This document shows positions 35,479-46,465 of a stretch of 64,000 nt of DNA, one piece after another. Position 1 is the stretch's first letter. Each line of letters opens with the position of its first letter. The notes under the pieces are model-generated. The model was not told where the DNA came from. It searched no databases and worked only from the letters and a program-made list of their open reading frames with translations. The stretch spans positions 20,788,536 through 20,852,535 of the forward strand of contig NC_067198.1 in NCBI RefSeq assembly GCF_000699445.3, written 5' to 3'. The DNA is from Schistosoma haematobium. Its lineage: Eukaryota; Platyhelminthes; Trematoda; Strigeidida; Schistosomatidae. The position numbers and the translations under genes were made by a program.

Positions 35479-38400
35479 TTGTCTAGCGGACAAACAAATT
35501 ATCCACTGGTGGGATGCATACATAGACCACTTCATCCGGATACCAACTTTGATAGATTACTAACAAACATATTTTTCATTGCTTCGCAACGACCGCATAC
35601 GTTTAAAATCATCGGAGGTGATTTTAGTCTATCAACCATTACATGGGGTTCGACTTCGGTACCAGGTTGACATAACGACTTAACTGAAACAGTAGGACTT
35701 TGTGGATGGGTCCAAGAGGTCCGAAAACCGACTAGAAGGAATAATATACTTGATTTAATATTTACAATCAACATAACCTCTATCTCGGTGCACACCAGTC
35801 ATGAGTTTTCATGAGTGATCATAGAGTTGTATTGAGTATAATCCATTCTTTAAACACTGTACGACTGAACTTCAAAGCTGCAATAATGTGCCAGAGAAGA
35901 CAGTTTGATCAACGAACCTGGAAACGGACTGAAACTCTTATTCAAAGTTTACCATGGGAACCTTATTTTGCCACAAATAGTGTTGACACTGCGCTTTTCG
36001 ATATATACCACAATCTGATATATTGCCTTCACTGCACTACTCCAAATATTGTCCATGTGGCTCATGACGCTAATAGGGGCCCGAATATTTTTAAAACCTT
36101 CAAGAGGAAGCTGAGAAATTTGAAAAACGGCTACCACGAGCATCATGTCGTGTATGCACTTCAGGGTATACTTAACTTGATCAGCAGAAGTGCTTCATCT
36201 AAACGCAAGTATTTTATGACCGTAGAAAATAAAGGCCTAGGTAGTAAAGGCCCGGAGTTATCAATACTTCGGCTTTTTAAATTTCGTGTGAAGTCAAGTT
36301 CTCTTGGCACGACTAAATTCTTCATAGTTAACGGGAGCATTGTTGACGACCCTGATACTATTTGCGAACAATTCAGCCAGCATTTCTCTCAATGCTACAA
36401 CACTGAAACTGAAACCTCTATCCAGACATCTATCCAAAATTGATTTAATATCCACCAACATCAAACAGGCCATAGCTGCCTTGAAAACATCCTATGAATG
36501 TGGACCTGGTGGGATTCCTTCATAATTTGTGAATTATAGTAATAGTGAATTTCCATTACTTTGTTTAAAATGTTCAACCTATATTTGGAATACGGAACCT
36601 ATCCATCTGTATGGAAAGTATCTCCTATCACATACAGATTAAAAACGTGGTCAAGTAGTGATATTGCTCTCTATAGACCCATTATTTTGACATCCGTGCC
36701 ATCAAGAGTCATTGAAAATATCATCCACAAATAGCCATTATAATTTTTACTTTCGGCCAGTCTGATTAGCCCATCTGAACACGCGTTTGTGATTAAACGC
36801 TCATGCTTCATGTCATACCTGGAGTTTTTTGTTCCAACTACAAGGAGAAGAAATATTGGTCAGTCAGTGATAATTCCGTACTTTGATCTTAGTAAGGCTT
36901 TTGACAGTGTCTCATACAAGCTTCTTTTTCCAGAACTTTCCTAACTAGACATACGGAATCACCTCTTGTAATAACTCAAAACGTTGTTGCAGAATGTCCT
37001 TTTTTTCCTATTGTAATTAGACAGATAACTCACTAATCTTATGGATGATGATCTACTAAGGCTGATCATACGAAGCTCAAAACGTCGTAGAGGCTTGTGA
37101 GTTGCTAAATATTCTATTTTTCTTACCCTGAAATTTTACTATTTTATACTCTTTCATGTACTTTGATTTTCTATCAGTCCCTACCATCTTTAAACCACAT
37201 ATAACCTAAACTAGACTACTCGCTAAAAACGAAGCCCACTCAAGACTTTATAAAATCTAAAAAGGGCTCCAGTAGCTTCGACAAAGAAGGGAGACAGCCA
37301 TCTGTATATCATAATACTGTTTTTAGCACTACATTTTATAGCTACACATAATCCCATACTTTCAGCTACTTTCTGAACCACCTCCACTTGTCAGTTGTTT
37401 ATCCACTAATGTCTTGTTTACACTTGTTTTCTTTAACATATTGGAATGTTCTCGTCTAATAAATACCTTAATAAAAAAGAATTAGACTAAGTAGTCATAC
37501 CTTAACTATTCCTTCATAAACATTGTCTGCTCTGCTTCTCCTCCTTTTTTCGCACCCTTTTTTCAGCCCCCTTGAGATGTACCACTGAAAACATATGGAA
37601 CGGGTGACTTCGTCCTTCACCATCATTAAAGCCTCAGATATTCCAAAAGAATACAAGGTTGCGATTTCTAAAAGCTCCTACCTTCAATGGATCTATCCTC
37701 GACCATCAGTTGCACGTCGCAGCGCAACTTTCATAAAGCGCACTAAAACTATCTACAACCATATCCTATAAATTATCAACCCAGCTGAGTAATTTACTAC
37801 AGTGGAAATTGTATCATATGTAACAACTTGATCTTGCCGGTAAGTTGGCATGCTTCATGTAACAAACTGTTATTTGAGAATAGATTATTATTATTGTTTC
37901 TCTTTGCTGATGACATGGGGATTTGGGGAGCCATACACAATATGCCAGATAGAATAGTATTGCAAGATGATCTTAGCACATTAGTGGCATGGATAGACAG
38001 GTAGCCACTAGAAGTAAATCCTAACAAGAGTGTGGTGATGCAATCAAATAACTGTGATGATTCGTATCACTACACGATATATGGATTCGTGCTACCCAAA
38101 GTAAGAAACCATAGAGATTCAGGAGTCATACCAAGCAGTGGTCTCAAAACCACCAGTCACTGTAAGGATGCTGCTACAAAAAGCTATAAAGTATTATGGT
38201 CTATTCGTAGGTCTTTTCGGTATTTAGATGACGAAATATTTAGATTATTACACCCGATCTTCGTGCGACCACATTTGGAATATTGGATTCAAGCAGCAAT
38301 CCTTGTTTCAAATATGAAGCAGATATGCTGGAACGAGTCCAACGACGAGAGACTAAGGTGGTTAAAGGTCTATCTGACCTATATTATGAAGACAGACTGA

Positions 38401-38765
38401 GATACCTTAACTTATTTCCGTTATCTTACCGTAGAATACGGGATGACCTAATATTGGCTTATCGTATATTGAACGATGACCTTGGTATTAACATGTCTTA
38501 TCTTTTACTTCCGTCCAGGACTGATCATTTGAGAGGACATTCGAAGAAAGTCCCAAAAACCGAGATCAAATCGTTTACGTCTGGAGTTTCGTTTCTCGCA
38601 CCGAGTAGTGAATTACTGGAATTCTCTACCGGGACATGTAATGTCTGCACCTTCTGTTGATACATTCAAAACGAGATTGGACCTTCATTGTGTTGCAAAT
38701 TGCAAGGATTATTATAGGTCGATAGACCTCCTATCCTTCTTAATGAATACTGAATGCTAGACGAC
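35479..38765 (+). pseudogene. CR1-like (SR1/Pido-type) non-LTR retrotransposon, broken
   Basis: Endonuclease: VGCIHRPLHPDTNFDRLL and IIGGDFSLSTITWGS (35506-35660), then SDHRVV (35815), in the GDFN and SDH positions of the fold. A linker follows at 35830-36440. RT: AIAALKTSYECGPGGIPS (about 36470-36525), FDLSKAFDSVSYK (about 36885-36920), FADDMGIWG (about 37905-37930) and the thumb and C-terminal region (RRSFRYLDDEIFRLL; then VKGLSDLYYEDRLRYLNLFPL and YRIRNDDLGI-like text to 38660). About 830 bases between motif A and the FADD motif (36960-37790) do not fit the family and are probably an insertion or scrambled sequence. Many stops make it inactive. Confidence 0.85.
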
Positions 38766-39240
38766 AAACTTAAACAATAAAACATGCCTGCCTATAGTGG
38801 ACACAATTGGTTAATTATTCATAATACCTAGGACTAATAGAACTTACACACTTGTAAGGTATAGACTAAATCGTTACCTAGATGACTTGAGATGTAGCTT
38901 CCTTATAACGTGTATACCTACATCAAGCCATCAAATGGTTGCTGACATCAAAGCATATTCGATTCTCGTACTCTTTATAATTTTCTTTTACTTCTTAACC
39001 GCATATTATACTTTTCCGGGTTGGTGAGTAATCTAATGCACCCGCGGTTACGAACCCGGTTATAAAAGGTGGTTATTATAGACTCAAGGTCTATATTGGA
39101 TCAAGTTTCGTGAGGAATACAACTTCTGGCAACCTCACACATTTGAAAGAGCATTTTCTTGTTTTATTATCTTTTCGTACACAAGATGTCTACACAGTGT
39201 CTATTTCCTTCCAGATTACCAATCCATTCTGAAAACCTAT
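38766..39240. other. Spacer, nothing recognised
   Basis: No open frame or shared repeat of note between the CR1-like element and the gypsy gag remnant. Confidence 0.45.
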
Positions 39241-39249
39241 CACTTACAT

Positions 39250-39984
39250 GAAGCCAAACAATTATCAATTGTATTTGGGTATTTCCTTTTTGTACCTTAT
39301 TATTTCGTACAGACACTGGAGTGGTTCACCAGGTTTGAGTGATTCCCATCACTGCCCTTCAAGTAGATTATTTTTTATGTCTGTGATTCATCGTGCGCGA
39401 TCGAATTGGGTACACGAGCTAAATGAGATAAAGGGGTTTCAGGATCCTGTGTATACAAGCAGTGTTGGGAGAGCTTTTATCCGTTCTTGTTTTAGGACTA
39501 CTTCACCTGCTGTGTTGCCGTCCACTAAGACTTTGTGACGTAAAAACTGTGACGGCGACTTATCACCTAATGTTTCTCTTTGGAAAAGCCTTTGCATTAT
39601 GTGGCCGTCTGATAATGGTAAACGGTTCATTATCTCTCGTCTTAAGTTAGTGTATGGTTGTGGTGGTAGTGGACTTAAAATCAAGTCACAGACTTTGGCG
39701 GCTGAGGGTGGGAGGACAGAACATAGGTCTCTATATCGAATTACTTCAGATTTGATATAAGGTCTCATGAAGTAATGCTCTAGTTGAGCAATCCACAACT
39801 CAGAGTCACTACGATCGAATTCTGGAAGTCGGGCTTTCTTATTCACAACAAATCCTCCAGGTTTTGGGTTCGTATTAAGTCTAACATGAGCCATATGACC
39901 AATATAGTAAAATGATTTGAACAAAAAATAATTTCTACAACACAAATCCATTGAGATAGAAAAACTATGTATGAATATATACAT
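39250..39984 (-). pseudogene. Gypsy gag remnant
   Basis: The 181-codon frame 39984-39439 contains ARLPEFDRSDSELWIAQLEH, then VLPPSAAKVCDLILSPLPPQ-like text, LRREIMNRL, FQRETLGDKSPSQFLRHKV and a VLKQERIKALP stretch. These follow the capsid region of Boudicca/CsRn1 gag proteins in order (the family has xLPEF...PxxWFxQxExxF, then GDxxPSQLLRxM). The frame ends before the zinc knuckles. The start is unclear, since the first Met codons lie in leader sequence. Confidence 0.75.
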
Positions 39985-40097
39985 ATAAAACTTTGGTTAA
40001 GGATTATCAGAAGGTCAAACTTTACGACTAAGTCAAAATTTTTTATTACCAAATCAAATTTTTGATCAAAACAGCTCACCAGTTTCGCGCCAGGAGG

Positions 40098-40158
40098 TAA
40101 CCCTCGTTCTATTGATAGAAGAAACTAGACCACCAGTAAATAGGTCTTTATTTAGATC
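40098..40158. repeat. 61-bp direct repeat, left of the Penelope element
   Basis: TAACCCTCGTTCTATTGATA through TTTAGATC recurs at 41307-41367 with 57 of 61 positions the same. Both flank the Penelope-like element. They are either an unusually long target duplication or remnants of two LTR copies. Confidence 0.85.
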
Positions 40159-41303
40159 GTTGTAGTACCAAAATCAGTCAAGGATTTTGCCGAAGGTTTG
40201 CTTTCTGGAATGGATGGTTTGGTCGCGGTGCTTTCATCGTTCTTCTGGACGACAGCATCAGCACAAACTTTAAGTAGAAGTGAAGTGTTTAAATTTCTCC
40301 ACATATGGCTTACACCTTGTCCTGTCGATTTCGGTCTTGAATAGCGATTGTTGACATTTAACCTGTCACTGCTTGCTCCTTTATTTTGAATGGTTTTGCT
40401 ACTGTAATCGGGTATTCGATCTGCGTGGGTCAGCTTCCGATATGCTTAATTCTCCAGTTTCCCTGTGAATAATACATCTAAGGATGATAGTTTGTCTTTT
40501 GACTCCTGTTTCATTGTGAGTTTATGTCTTCGGAGACGTTGCTGATCAGATTGTAGGCGTTTTCCAGCTCGTCCATCCTGACAATAACGAATGTGTGGTC
40601 CACTTAGCGAATCCAGATTTCTGGCTTGATCACTGGTATAATCGAAGCTTCCAGTCTCTGCATCACTGTTTTTGCAATAAGTCCTGATATTTTTGATCCT
40701 ATCGGTGTTCCTTTACTTTTGTTCGTAGATTGTGTTATTGAGTTGAAAAAATGTTGTTAAGCATAAATCGATGAGTTCAGGTAAACTTTGACTTTGGGGT
40801 TTCATGTACTTTGAGGGACTTCTATCGTTGGTGAGAAGCAAGGATAGTTTCCTTTGCCAAGCTTGGCTCAATTGGGGTGAATAAAGCTGTTACATCAAAG
40901 GGTATCGTCAGTTCATCGTTGTTGATTTGAATCTCCTTATTCTTATCCAGAAATTGTATGGGTGATTAGATGGAATGATTTGATGAATCCGCTAAATGTT
41001 TCAACTTTTGTGACATTTCTCTTGACAAACTGTATGTTGGAGTTTCAGGAAGTACTACGATAAGACGCAGTGGGATGTTTGATTTGCTTATTTTCGGTCA
41101 ACCGTAGAATCGAGGGAGTGTTGCTTCATTGGATTTTGTTCTCCGTTGATCTTGCTGCAATATTTCTTCTGCTTTGACAAACTTGTTTAAAGTCCTTGAG
41201 ATTCTGTTGCCTAACCTTTTGACTGCATATGTGTCCACTGGACTATATATGCTTTTATCCTCAAGTAGTACCTCGGATTTCCTGATATATTTTTCGTGTC
41301 AGT
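40159..41303 (-). mobile_element. Penelope-like element (Cercyon-type), degraded
   Basis: On the minus strand the frames give the distinctive Penelope RT order. LPRFYG and PKISKSNIPLRLIV appear near 41110-41040 (the family's LYGLPKxHK..PxRPIV). FDVTALFTPI follows at about 40900 (motif A), then KGTPIGSKISGLIA at about 40720-40680 (motif B) and FVIVRMDELENAY after VDHTF at about 40590 (motif C, with DH in place of the catalytic DD). Short stops and frameshifts are scattered throughout. Penelope-like elements encode an RT with a GIY-YIG endonuclease; I do not see the endonuclease, so the copy is incomplete. Downstream, 40195-40360 is a terminal segment repeated at 35200-35370. Confidence 0.8.
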
Positions 41304-41306
41304 AAC

Positions 41307-41490
41307 TAACCCTCGTTCTATTGATAGAAGAAACTAGACCAGTAGTGAATAGGTCGTTATTTAGATCTGTTCAAATACACAAAGCTTCTCAACATTTAAT
41401 ACAATAGGAAATATAATGCCTATACGAAATAAAGAAGAGAATAAGTACTTGAGCTCTATTATTTTGACATATACTTAGTTGTTTGAGGCC
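41307..41490 (-). repeat. LTR copy of the gypsy element, right of the Penelope insertion
   Basis: Matches the reverse complement of 15418-15641 along its whole length except for about 40 bases missing after TTTAGATC. Its left 61 bases are duplicated at 40098-40158. Confidence 0.75.
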
Positions 41491-41495
41491 AACTC

Positions 41496-41926
41496 TTGAC
41501 TAGTCAATCTAAGCTGCTACATATACATCCCTGTCCACCGAGGTGCGTCTTTTATCAATATTATTGTTATTATTCACAAACATCTCACGGGTTTTTTCAG
41601 AAATGCAATAATACACAAGTTTCAATAATGTGAGCATTATATTTGCCATATTTGAAGAAGAGAAACAAAGAAAAATGATAATAGAATAATAATAAATCAG
41701 GTTCTGTATAATTGAGAAGAATATTGAGTTGACTTTAAAGAAAGAAAGGGAGAAAATAGGGGAATAGAAATAAAGGAGACACGAAATACGTAAATAGTTT
41801 AATAAACGTGTTTGTGAACGCAGAACAAGAAGAAACGACTATGTATGTATCGCCAAATAAATAACAAAAATAAAGCAAAATAAATAAGAAAACAACTTAG
41901 TATTGCATTAAGATACTCCAAACAGA
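41496..41926. other. AT-rich pre-insertion sequence left of the LTR element
   Basis: A/T-rich and partly purine-rich stretch (GAAAGAAAGGGAGAAAAT) with no coding potential. It ends at CATAC, the left target duplication (41927-41931) of the LTR retrotransposon. Confidence 0.5.
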
Positions 41927-41931
41927 CATAC

Positions 41932-42336
41932 TGTTATGTTTCGTTATTGCTTGAATGCGATTACTGATGCGTCTTACTCGAACGAACGAAGGATCAATGA
42001 TTCAGCGACTCGATAGCTATTCTGGTTCGTTGTCCCCAACTCTGCTAACTCGATCAAGAAGTCTGGGTAAGGTGTAGAAAGTGTATTCTACAGACAAACA
42101 GCAGATAACAAGTCAAATCAAACACACAAATCAAGCGTATTTATACAATTATTTACAATCGATATTGTCATAGAAAATTTTTAAACATTAATCAACGAGT
42201 TCATTAATTGACCTATTTGCGCATTTAATCGATAGTTCATCAATTGACCCCAATAAAAATATCTAGCATTTAATCAATGAGATGATCGATAAGATAAAAT
42301 TTAAAATATGAGTCTGGGGATCTATCGTCCCCAACA
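41932..42336 (-). repeat. 3' LTR, 405 bp
   Basis: Begins TGTTATGTTTCG and ends GTCCCCAACA on the + strand, with TG/CA ends on either strand. I found no difference from the other LTR when comparing the two base by base by eye. Confidence 0.97.
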
Positions 42337-42350
42337 CTCCTCCCCTTTTT
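42337..42350 (-). promoter_or_regulatory. Polypurine tract
   Basis: On the minus strand AAAAAGGGGAGGAG ends exactly where the 3' LTR starts. It primes plus-strand DNA synthesis in gypsy elements. The integrase ORF stop (42349-42351) overlaps its first bases. Confidence 0.85.
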
Positions 42351-43308
42351 AATAGTGGGCTTTCCTGGGGTCAACCTGCATCCTGACTGTTGCTCGCCGT
42401 TCTCGGATAGGCCACCGTCTGGGACGTGTTTCAGTTTGTTGTTGAGGTTTTTCTTTTGGTGGGGTTGCCGGTAAGTTGAATGTGTCTAGCAGGATGTCAA
42501 GAGGAATATTTGATTCTGTTGATGGGCGGTCTGGGGCTAACCGTTTGCGTAACTGATTCCGATGGCGTTGTCACCTGTCACTACCTACCTCAACTTCGTA
42601 CATGACTCGGCCAACTCTTCTGACCACTCGCGCTTCTGTCCATGGACTATGGGTCGGTCTGTAATCACGGGCAAACACCGGACATCCCACTTCGTACGTG
42701 GGTCGCTTTTCAAACTTTGTCCGTACTGGTGTCAGTGCATTACTTGGATGCATCAGGCTGTGGATCGTCTTCAGTCTTCTTCCCATTAGGATCTCTGCTG
42801 GGGACTTTCGCTCAGGCAACGTCTCATTTGGTGTTGTTCGATACACGTATAAGAAATTTTGCAACGCGTCTGCTGGCGTCCCCTCCCCTTTTGTTTTAGC
42901 CAAGGCTCTTTTAAACGTATCCACAAACCTTTCTGCTTGCCCATTCGAGCGTAAGTGTTTTATGGCTAGTCGTTGACAGAATGACTGGAATTGGCTTGAG
43001 GTGAACTGTGAACCGTTGTCAGGTACAATGGCATCTGGTATACCATTTCGGGAGAAAATTTCTGTGAGGATCTGTATTGTTTTAGTTGTCGTTGGCGGTA
43101 TGATAAGGTTGATTCCAGGCCATTTCGAAAGGGCGTCGACTACAACTAGATACATGGTTCCGTTAATCGGGCCTGCAAAGTCGACGTGTATTCTGGACCA
43201 AGGATGATCAGGTTGTGGCCATGAAACTGGTGGAACTTTGGCGTTCATTTTTGCCGCTTGCTGACACCGCATACATTTCCCAACCAATTCTGTTATATGT
43301 TGATCCAT
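42349..43308 (-). pseudogene. Gypsy integrase, with stop codons and a gap in the active site
   Basis: From position 43308 the frame begins MDQHITELVGKCMRCQ (second half of the HHCC zinc site, Cys12 and Cys15; its His pair lies in the preceding frame). The DDE core follows: Asp43 in HVDFAGP, Asp97 in VPDNGSQF, Glu126 in NGQAERF. Only 28 residues separate Asp97 and Glu126, against the usual 35, so seven residues (the APYHP-type segment) are missing in frame. The C-terminal module (WTEARVVRRVGRVMYEVEV) meets a TGA at 42571; the frame then continues with RHRNQLRKRL to a TAA at 42349. The entry frame is cut from RNase H by a TGA at 43315. Normally it inserts element DNA; this copy very likely cannot. 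Confidence 0.92.
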
Positions 43309-43314
43309 TAGCGG

Positions 43315-44885
43315 TCAATACGCATGACTCCTGGCTATGGATTTCATTCGTCTAACCCCCGGATGACCAAGGTGGAACTGTTTCAGCACTTTTGCACGAA
43401 GGGATTCTGGCACAACCACCCTCTCTTCGAACATCAAGCAGTCGTTCACAATGCATAGAGAATCCCGCCGCTGATACAGCTGTTTTATATCACCATCAAA
43501 CTTCTTAGTCGGCCAACCGTTGGTGACATAGCTCATAGTTCTCTTGATGATGGGGTCGCTCTTAGAAGCATTTTGTATGTCCGTTGCAGATACCGGCAAA
43601 GTTCGTATTGCGGTCGTCAGATAACATTCGGCGTGGTCTTCCGCTAGCAGAGATGCAATTACCGTGTTTTCCTCAGCCGCCAACTGGTCACTAATGAGTC
43701 GTGATAAGGCATCCGCCTGACCGAATTGTTGAGTGCGTCGGTACTGGATCTCGAAATCATACCCCAAGAGTGCTAAAGCCCATCTCTGAAGACGATTTGC
43801 TGAATGAGCTGGAATGCCAGATTTCGACCCGAATATTGAGAGTAAAGGCTTGTGATCTGTGAGAAGCGTGAATCTCCGACCGTACAGGAACTTGTGGAAA
43901 CGGCGCACAGCAAACACAAGTGCAAGCACTTCTTTTTCTATTTGGCTGTATTTTTTTCTGCTGGGGTTAGTGTACGGGCTGCATGCATAATGGCTTTTTC
44001 CGACGCATCCGGAAACTGATGGGAGATAACAGCGCCTAGGCCATTCGCTGAAGCGTCTGCAGCTACGATGATCGGCATGGCTGGATCGTAGTGTGTCAAC
44101 AGCAATTCAGAACTAATAATGGACTTCAGTTTACAAAAGACAGTGTCACACTGTTTAGTCCAGTTCCAAGAGCTGTTCTTCTGCAGTAAGCTATTGAGTG
44201 GAGCGCGAATATCATGCATCGATGGAACGAACGCTGAGTAACAGCTGACAAGTCCCAGGAAGGAACGTAGTGCCGAGACATTAGTGGGAGTGGGCATCAG
44301 TTTGATAGCTCGGATATTCTCAGGATCCGGCCTGCGGCCGTCGGCATCGAAAATGAACCCCAAGTATTTTACCGACTGCAAATAAAACTGGCATTTCTCT
44401 GGGCGTAACCGGAACCCGTTGTCACTGATGCGTTGCAGTACCAATGTCGTGCGTTCTCGTAGCTGTTCTAATGTCGTTGCTACAATTAAAATGTCATCCA
44501 AATAAGCCGCGACTCCCGAGATACCTGATAGGATGGTATCCATTAGTTGTTGGAAAATAGATGGTGCAGTTTTGACTCCGAAAGGTAGACGGTTATACTG
44601 GAACAAACCACGATGAGTATTGATAGTTAACAGCTCTCTTGATGCTTCGTCTACTTCCACTTGCAAATAAGCATCAGCTAGATCCAGCTTAGCGAAAAAT
44701 CTTCCCCCATTCAGCATGGTAAATAGGTCTGCGGGAACAGGCAAGGGATAATGATGTTGTTCCAGAGCTGCATTGAGACCTGTTGAAAAGTCAGCACATA
44801 TACGTATCGTGCCATTGGCTTTCTTAATAACCACGATAGGTGCTGCCCATGCAGAGTAGGAAACGGGAGTAATAACTCCTTGTTG
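43315..44885 (-). pseudogene. Gypsy reverse transcriptase and RNase H, frameshifted
   Basis: The RT frame can be read from about 44885 ([18 protein letters not shown]). Counting from the GTG at 44834: KLDLADAY (residues 49-56, motif A), [11 protein letters not shown] (82-92), YLDD (111-114, catalytic pair intact), then [14 protein letters not shown], and the RNase H start [13 protein letters not shown]. It stops at 43938 inside PAEKN: a run of seven A where eight would keep the frame. The next frame (43929-43315) holds the rest of RNase H (LTDHKPLLSIFG, DALSRL) and the His pair of the integrase zinc site (FHLGHPGVRRM). A TGA at 43315 stands where the family has Trp. The catalytic residues themselves survive. 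Confidence 0.93.
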
Positions 44886-44973
44886 TTCAATTCTTCATCT
44901 ACTGTTTGTAATGTTGCATAAGGGACAGGTCTCTTTGGGCAAAAACAGGCTTAGCCCCAGTTTTCAATCGAAG

Positions 44974-46440
44974 TTATGCTTTCATGACAGAGCAGCGACC
45001 CAATCCAGGTTGGAAAATAGTTGAAAACTGCGTCATTAGGGTCCTCGTATATGATTCCAAGTCATGTGGTTGTTTTCGCAGTTGGGGTTGTGATACCAGG
45101 TTGCATATGGTATTCAACGGGACATCAGCTAAATTTAGGTGATCGAACCAATCTAACCCGAGCAAATTTAGATCAGCTGGCGTTATGTAGCATACCCCAA
45201 CAATTGTAAGATCACGGAAGGTAACTGTACATTCCATTTGCCCTAGGAGGTGAAGGTAATTACCACACGCAGTACGAGGCTTTTGCGTTGTATGCTGCAA
45301 GTTTGGGCTGCCCATTTTGATCCAAGTCTTACGAGAGAGGATAGTGACATCTGATGCTGTATCTGTTTGCAATTTAGATGAATGCCCATTAATGTTAACA
45401 GTAATAAATTTTCTCTGACTTGGTGATGAGCTTTGACACGAAGATACTAAGCTCAATGAATTGGTGCGGGATCTAGGAAGGGTCTTTTTGGTGTTTCTGG
45501 ATTGACTTGGAGTCTTCTTTCTCAGACAGAAACCATCCTTATAACCAATAACTTTACACTTCTTGCATCGATGTTGATTAAATGGGCAGTTTCGAACGTA
45601 GTGCCATGCACCACATTGCCTGCAAGGAGCAGGAGGAGTTGCTTTAGTCTGTCGTCTAGAGCTGAAGTGAGATGGACTGGATGAAGCGGGGACGTGTTTG
45701 TTTTTGTGAGGTGTCTGTTGCACCGCTCGTACTTCAAATCGGCTAGACCCACCACTCTGGACCATAGAAGTGTCCCGTTGAAGATTATTGAGACGTTGAT
45801 ATTCATTAGCTATATCACTCAGGGTGAGTTTCGGCTCTTGATCCAAACGACTTAGTAGCCTTGTTCGTAAGTCACTAAACTTTTGGTGTTGTAGGCTGCA
45901 GATAAGGATCAGGGCTTTAAACTGATCTTCAGTCAAGGACTTTAACCGGAAGCGTTCGCACTCACGGTTGACGACGCCCACATGCGTAAGGAAATCATCA
46001 TCTTCGTTCATAGTTAGCTTCAAGCAACGATAACGAGTATTAAACAGTGACGAGTTATAGCCAAAATGTTGGATTAATGTTTGAACTGTGTCTGCAAATG
46101 ATCGGTCACGTGGGTTCAACGGCAAGATCAGATTGCAATACTTGTCCAGCTCATTTGCACCCAGTTTACGAAGTAGCAGCCGCACTTTCCAAGCATCATC
46201 TTGATTGGCGAAATCAAATTTAAATAGATCTTCATAACGCCTGAACCACATCTCAAAAGTAACATTAGAATCAGGATCGTAACGAAATTCAGCTATACTA
46301 TTTGCGATGCCATCTACTGATGGTGCCGTGGTTGAAATAAACGTGCTTGGCTGTAAAGGAGGTGTAACCTTGGTCTCCATCAACATTTGCATTAATTTCA
46401 GCTGCTGCTCAAGTAACAGTTCAAGTTTGGCAGGGTCCAT
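44974..46440 (-). pseudogene. Gypsy gag and protease, ends at a premature stop
   Basis: A 488-residue frame starts at ATG 46440, 26 bases after the 5' LTR. The capsid region spans about residues 45-225. Zinc knuckle one is Cys273-Cys276-His280-Cys285. Knuckle two is Cys292-Cys295-Tyr300-Cys305, where His is expected at position 300. The aspartic protease active site is DTAS (360-363) with the later LGLDW word. The frame ends VMKA at TAA 44974; the same frame then reads a segment belonging to the RT linker, so the stop looks premature. A one-base loss near 44937 and another gap near 44890 separate it from RT. Gag packages RNA; the protease matures the polyprotein. Confidence 0.92.
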
Positions 46441-46450
46441 AATTAAAAAA

Positions 46451-46462
46451 CCACCGTCGCCA
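46451..46462 (-). promoter_or_regulatory. Primer-binding site of the LTR retrotransposon
   Basis: TGGCGACGGTGG on the minus strand, starting three bases inside the 5' LTR. The TGG start fits pairing to a tRNA 3' CCA end. Which tRNA is used I cannot tell without the host tRNA set. Confidence 0.7.
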
Positions 46463-46465
46463 ATT

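Larger units (their letters stand above)
39250..41495 (-). mobile_element. 5' part of a gypsy element: LTR, primer site and gag, with a nested Penelope element
   Basis: On the minus strand the order is LTR (41490-41307, its last 61 bases repeated at 40158-40098), a TGGCGCGAAACTGG primer-site-like sequence (about 40091-40078), then gag (39984-39439). This is the normal 5' end of a gypsy element. A Penelope-like element sits inside the LTR, 61 bases from its end, and splits it. The pol genes are not present downstream of gag, so only the 5' end survives. Confidence 0.75.
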
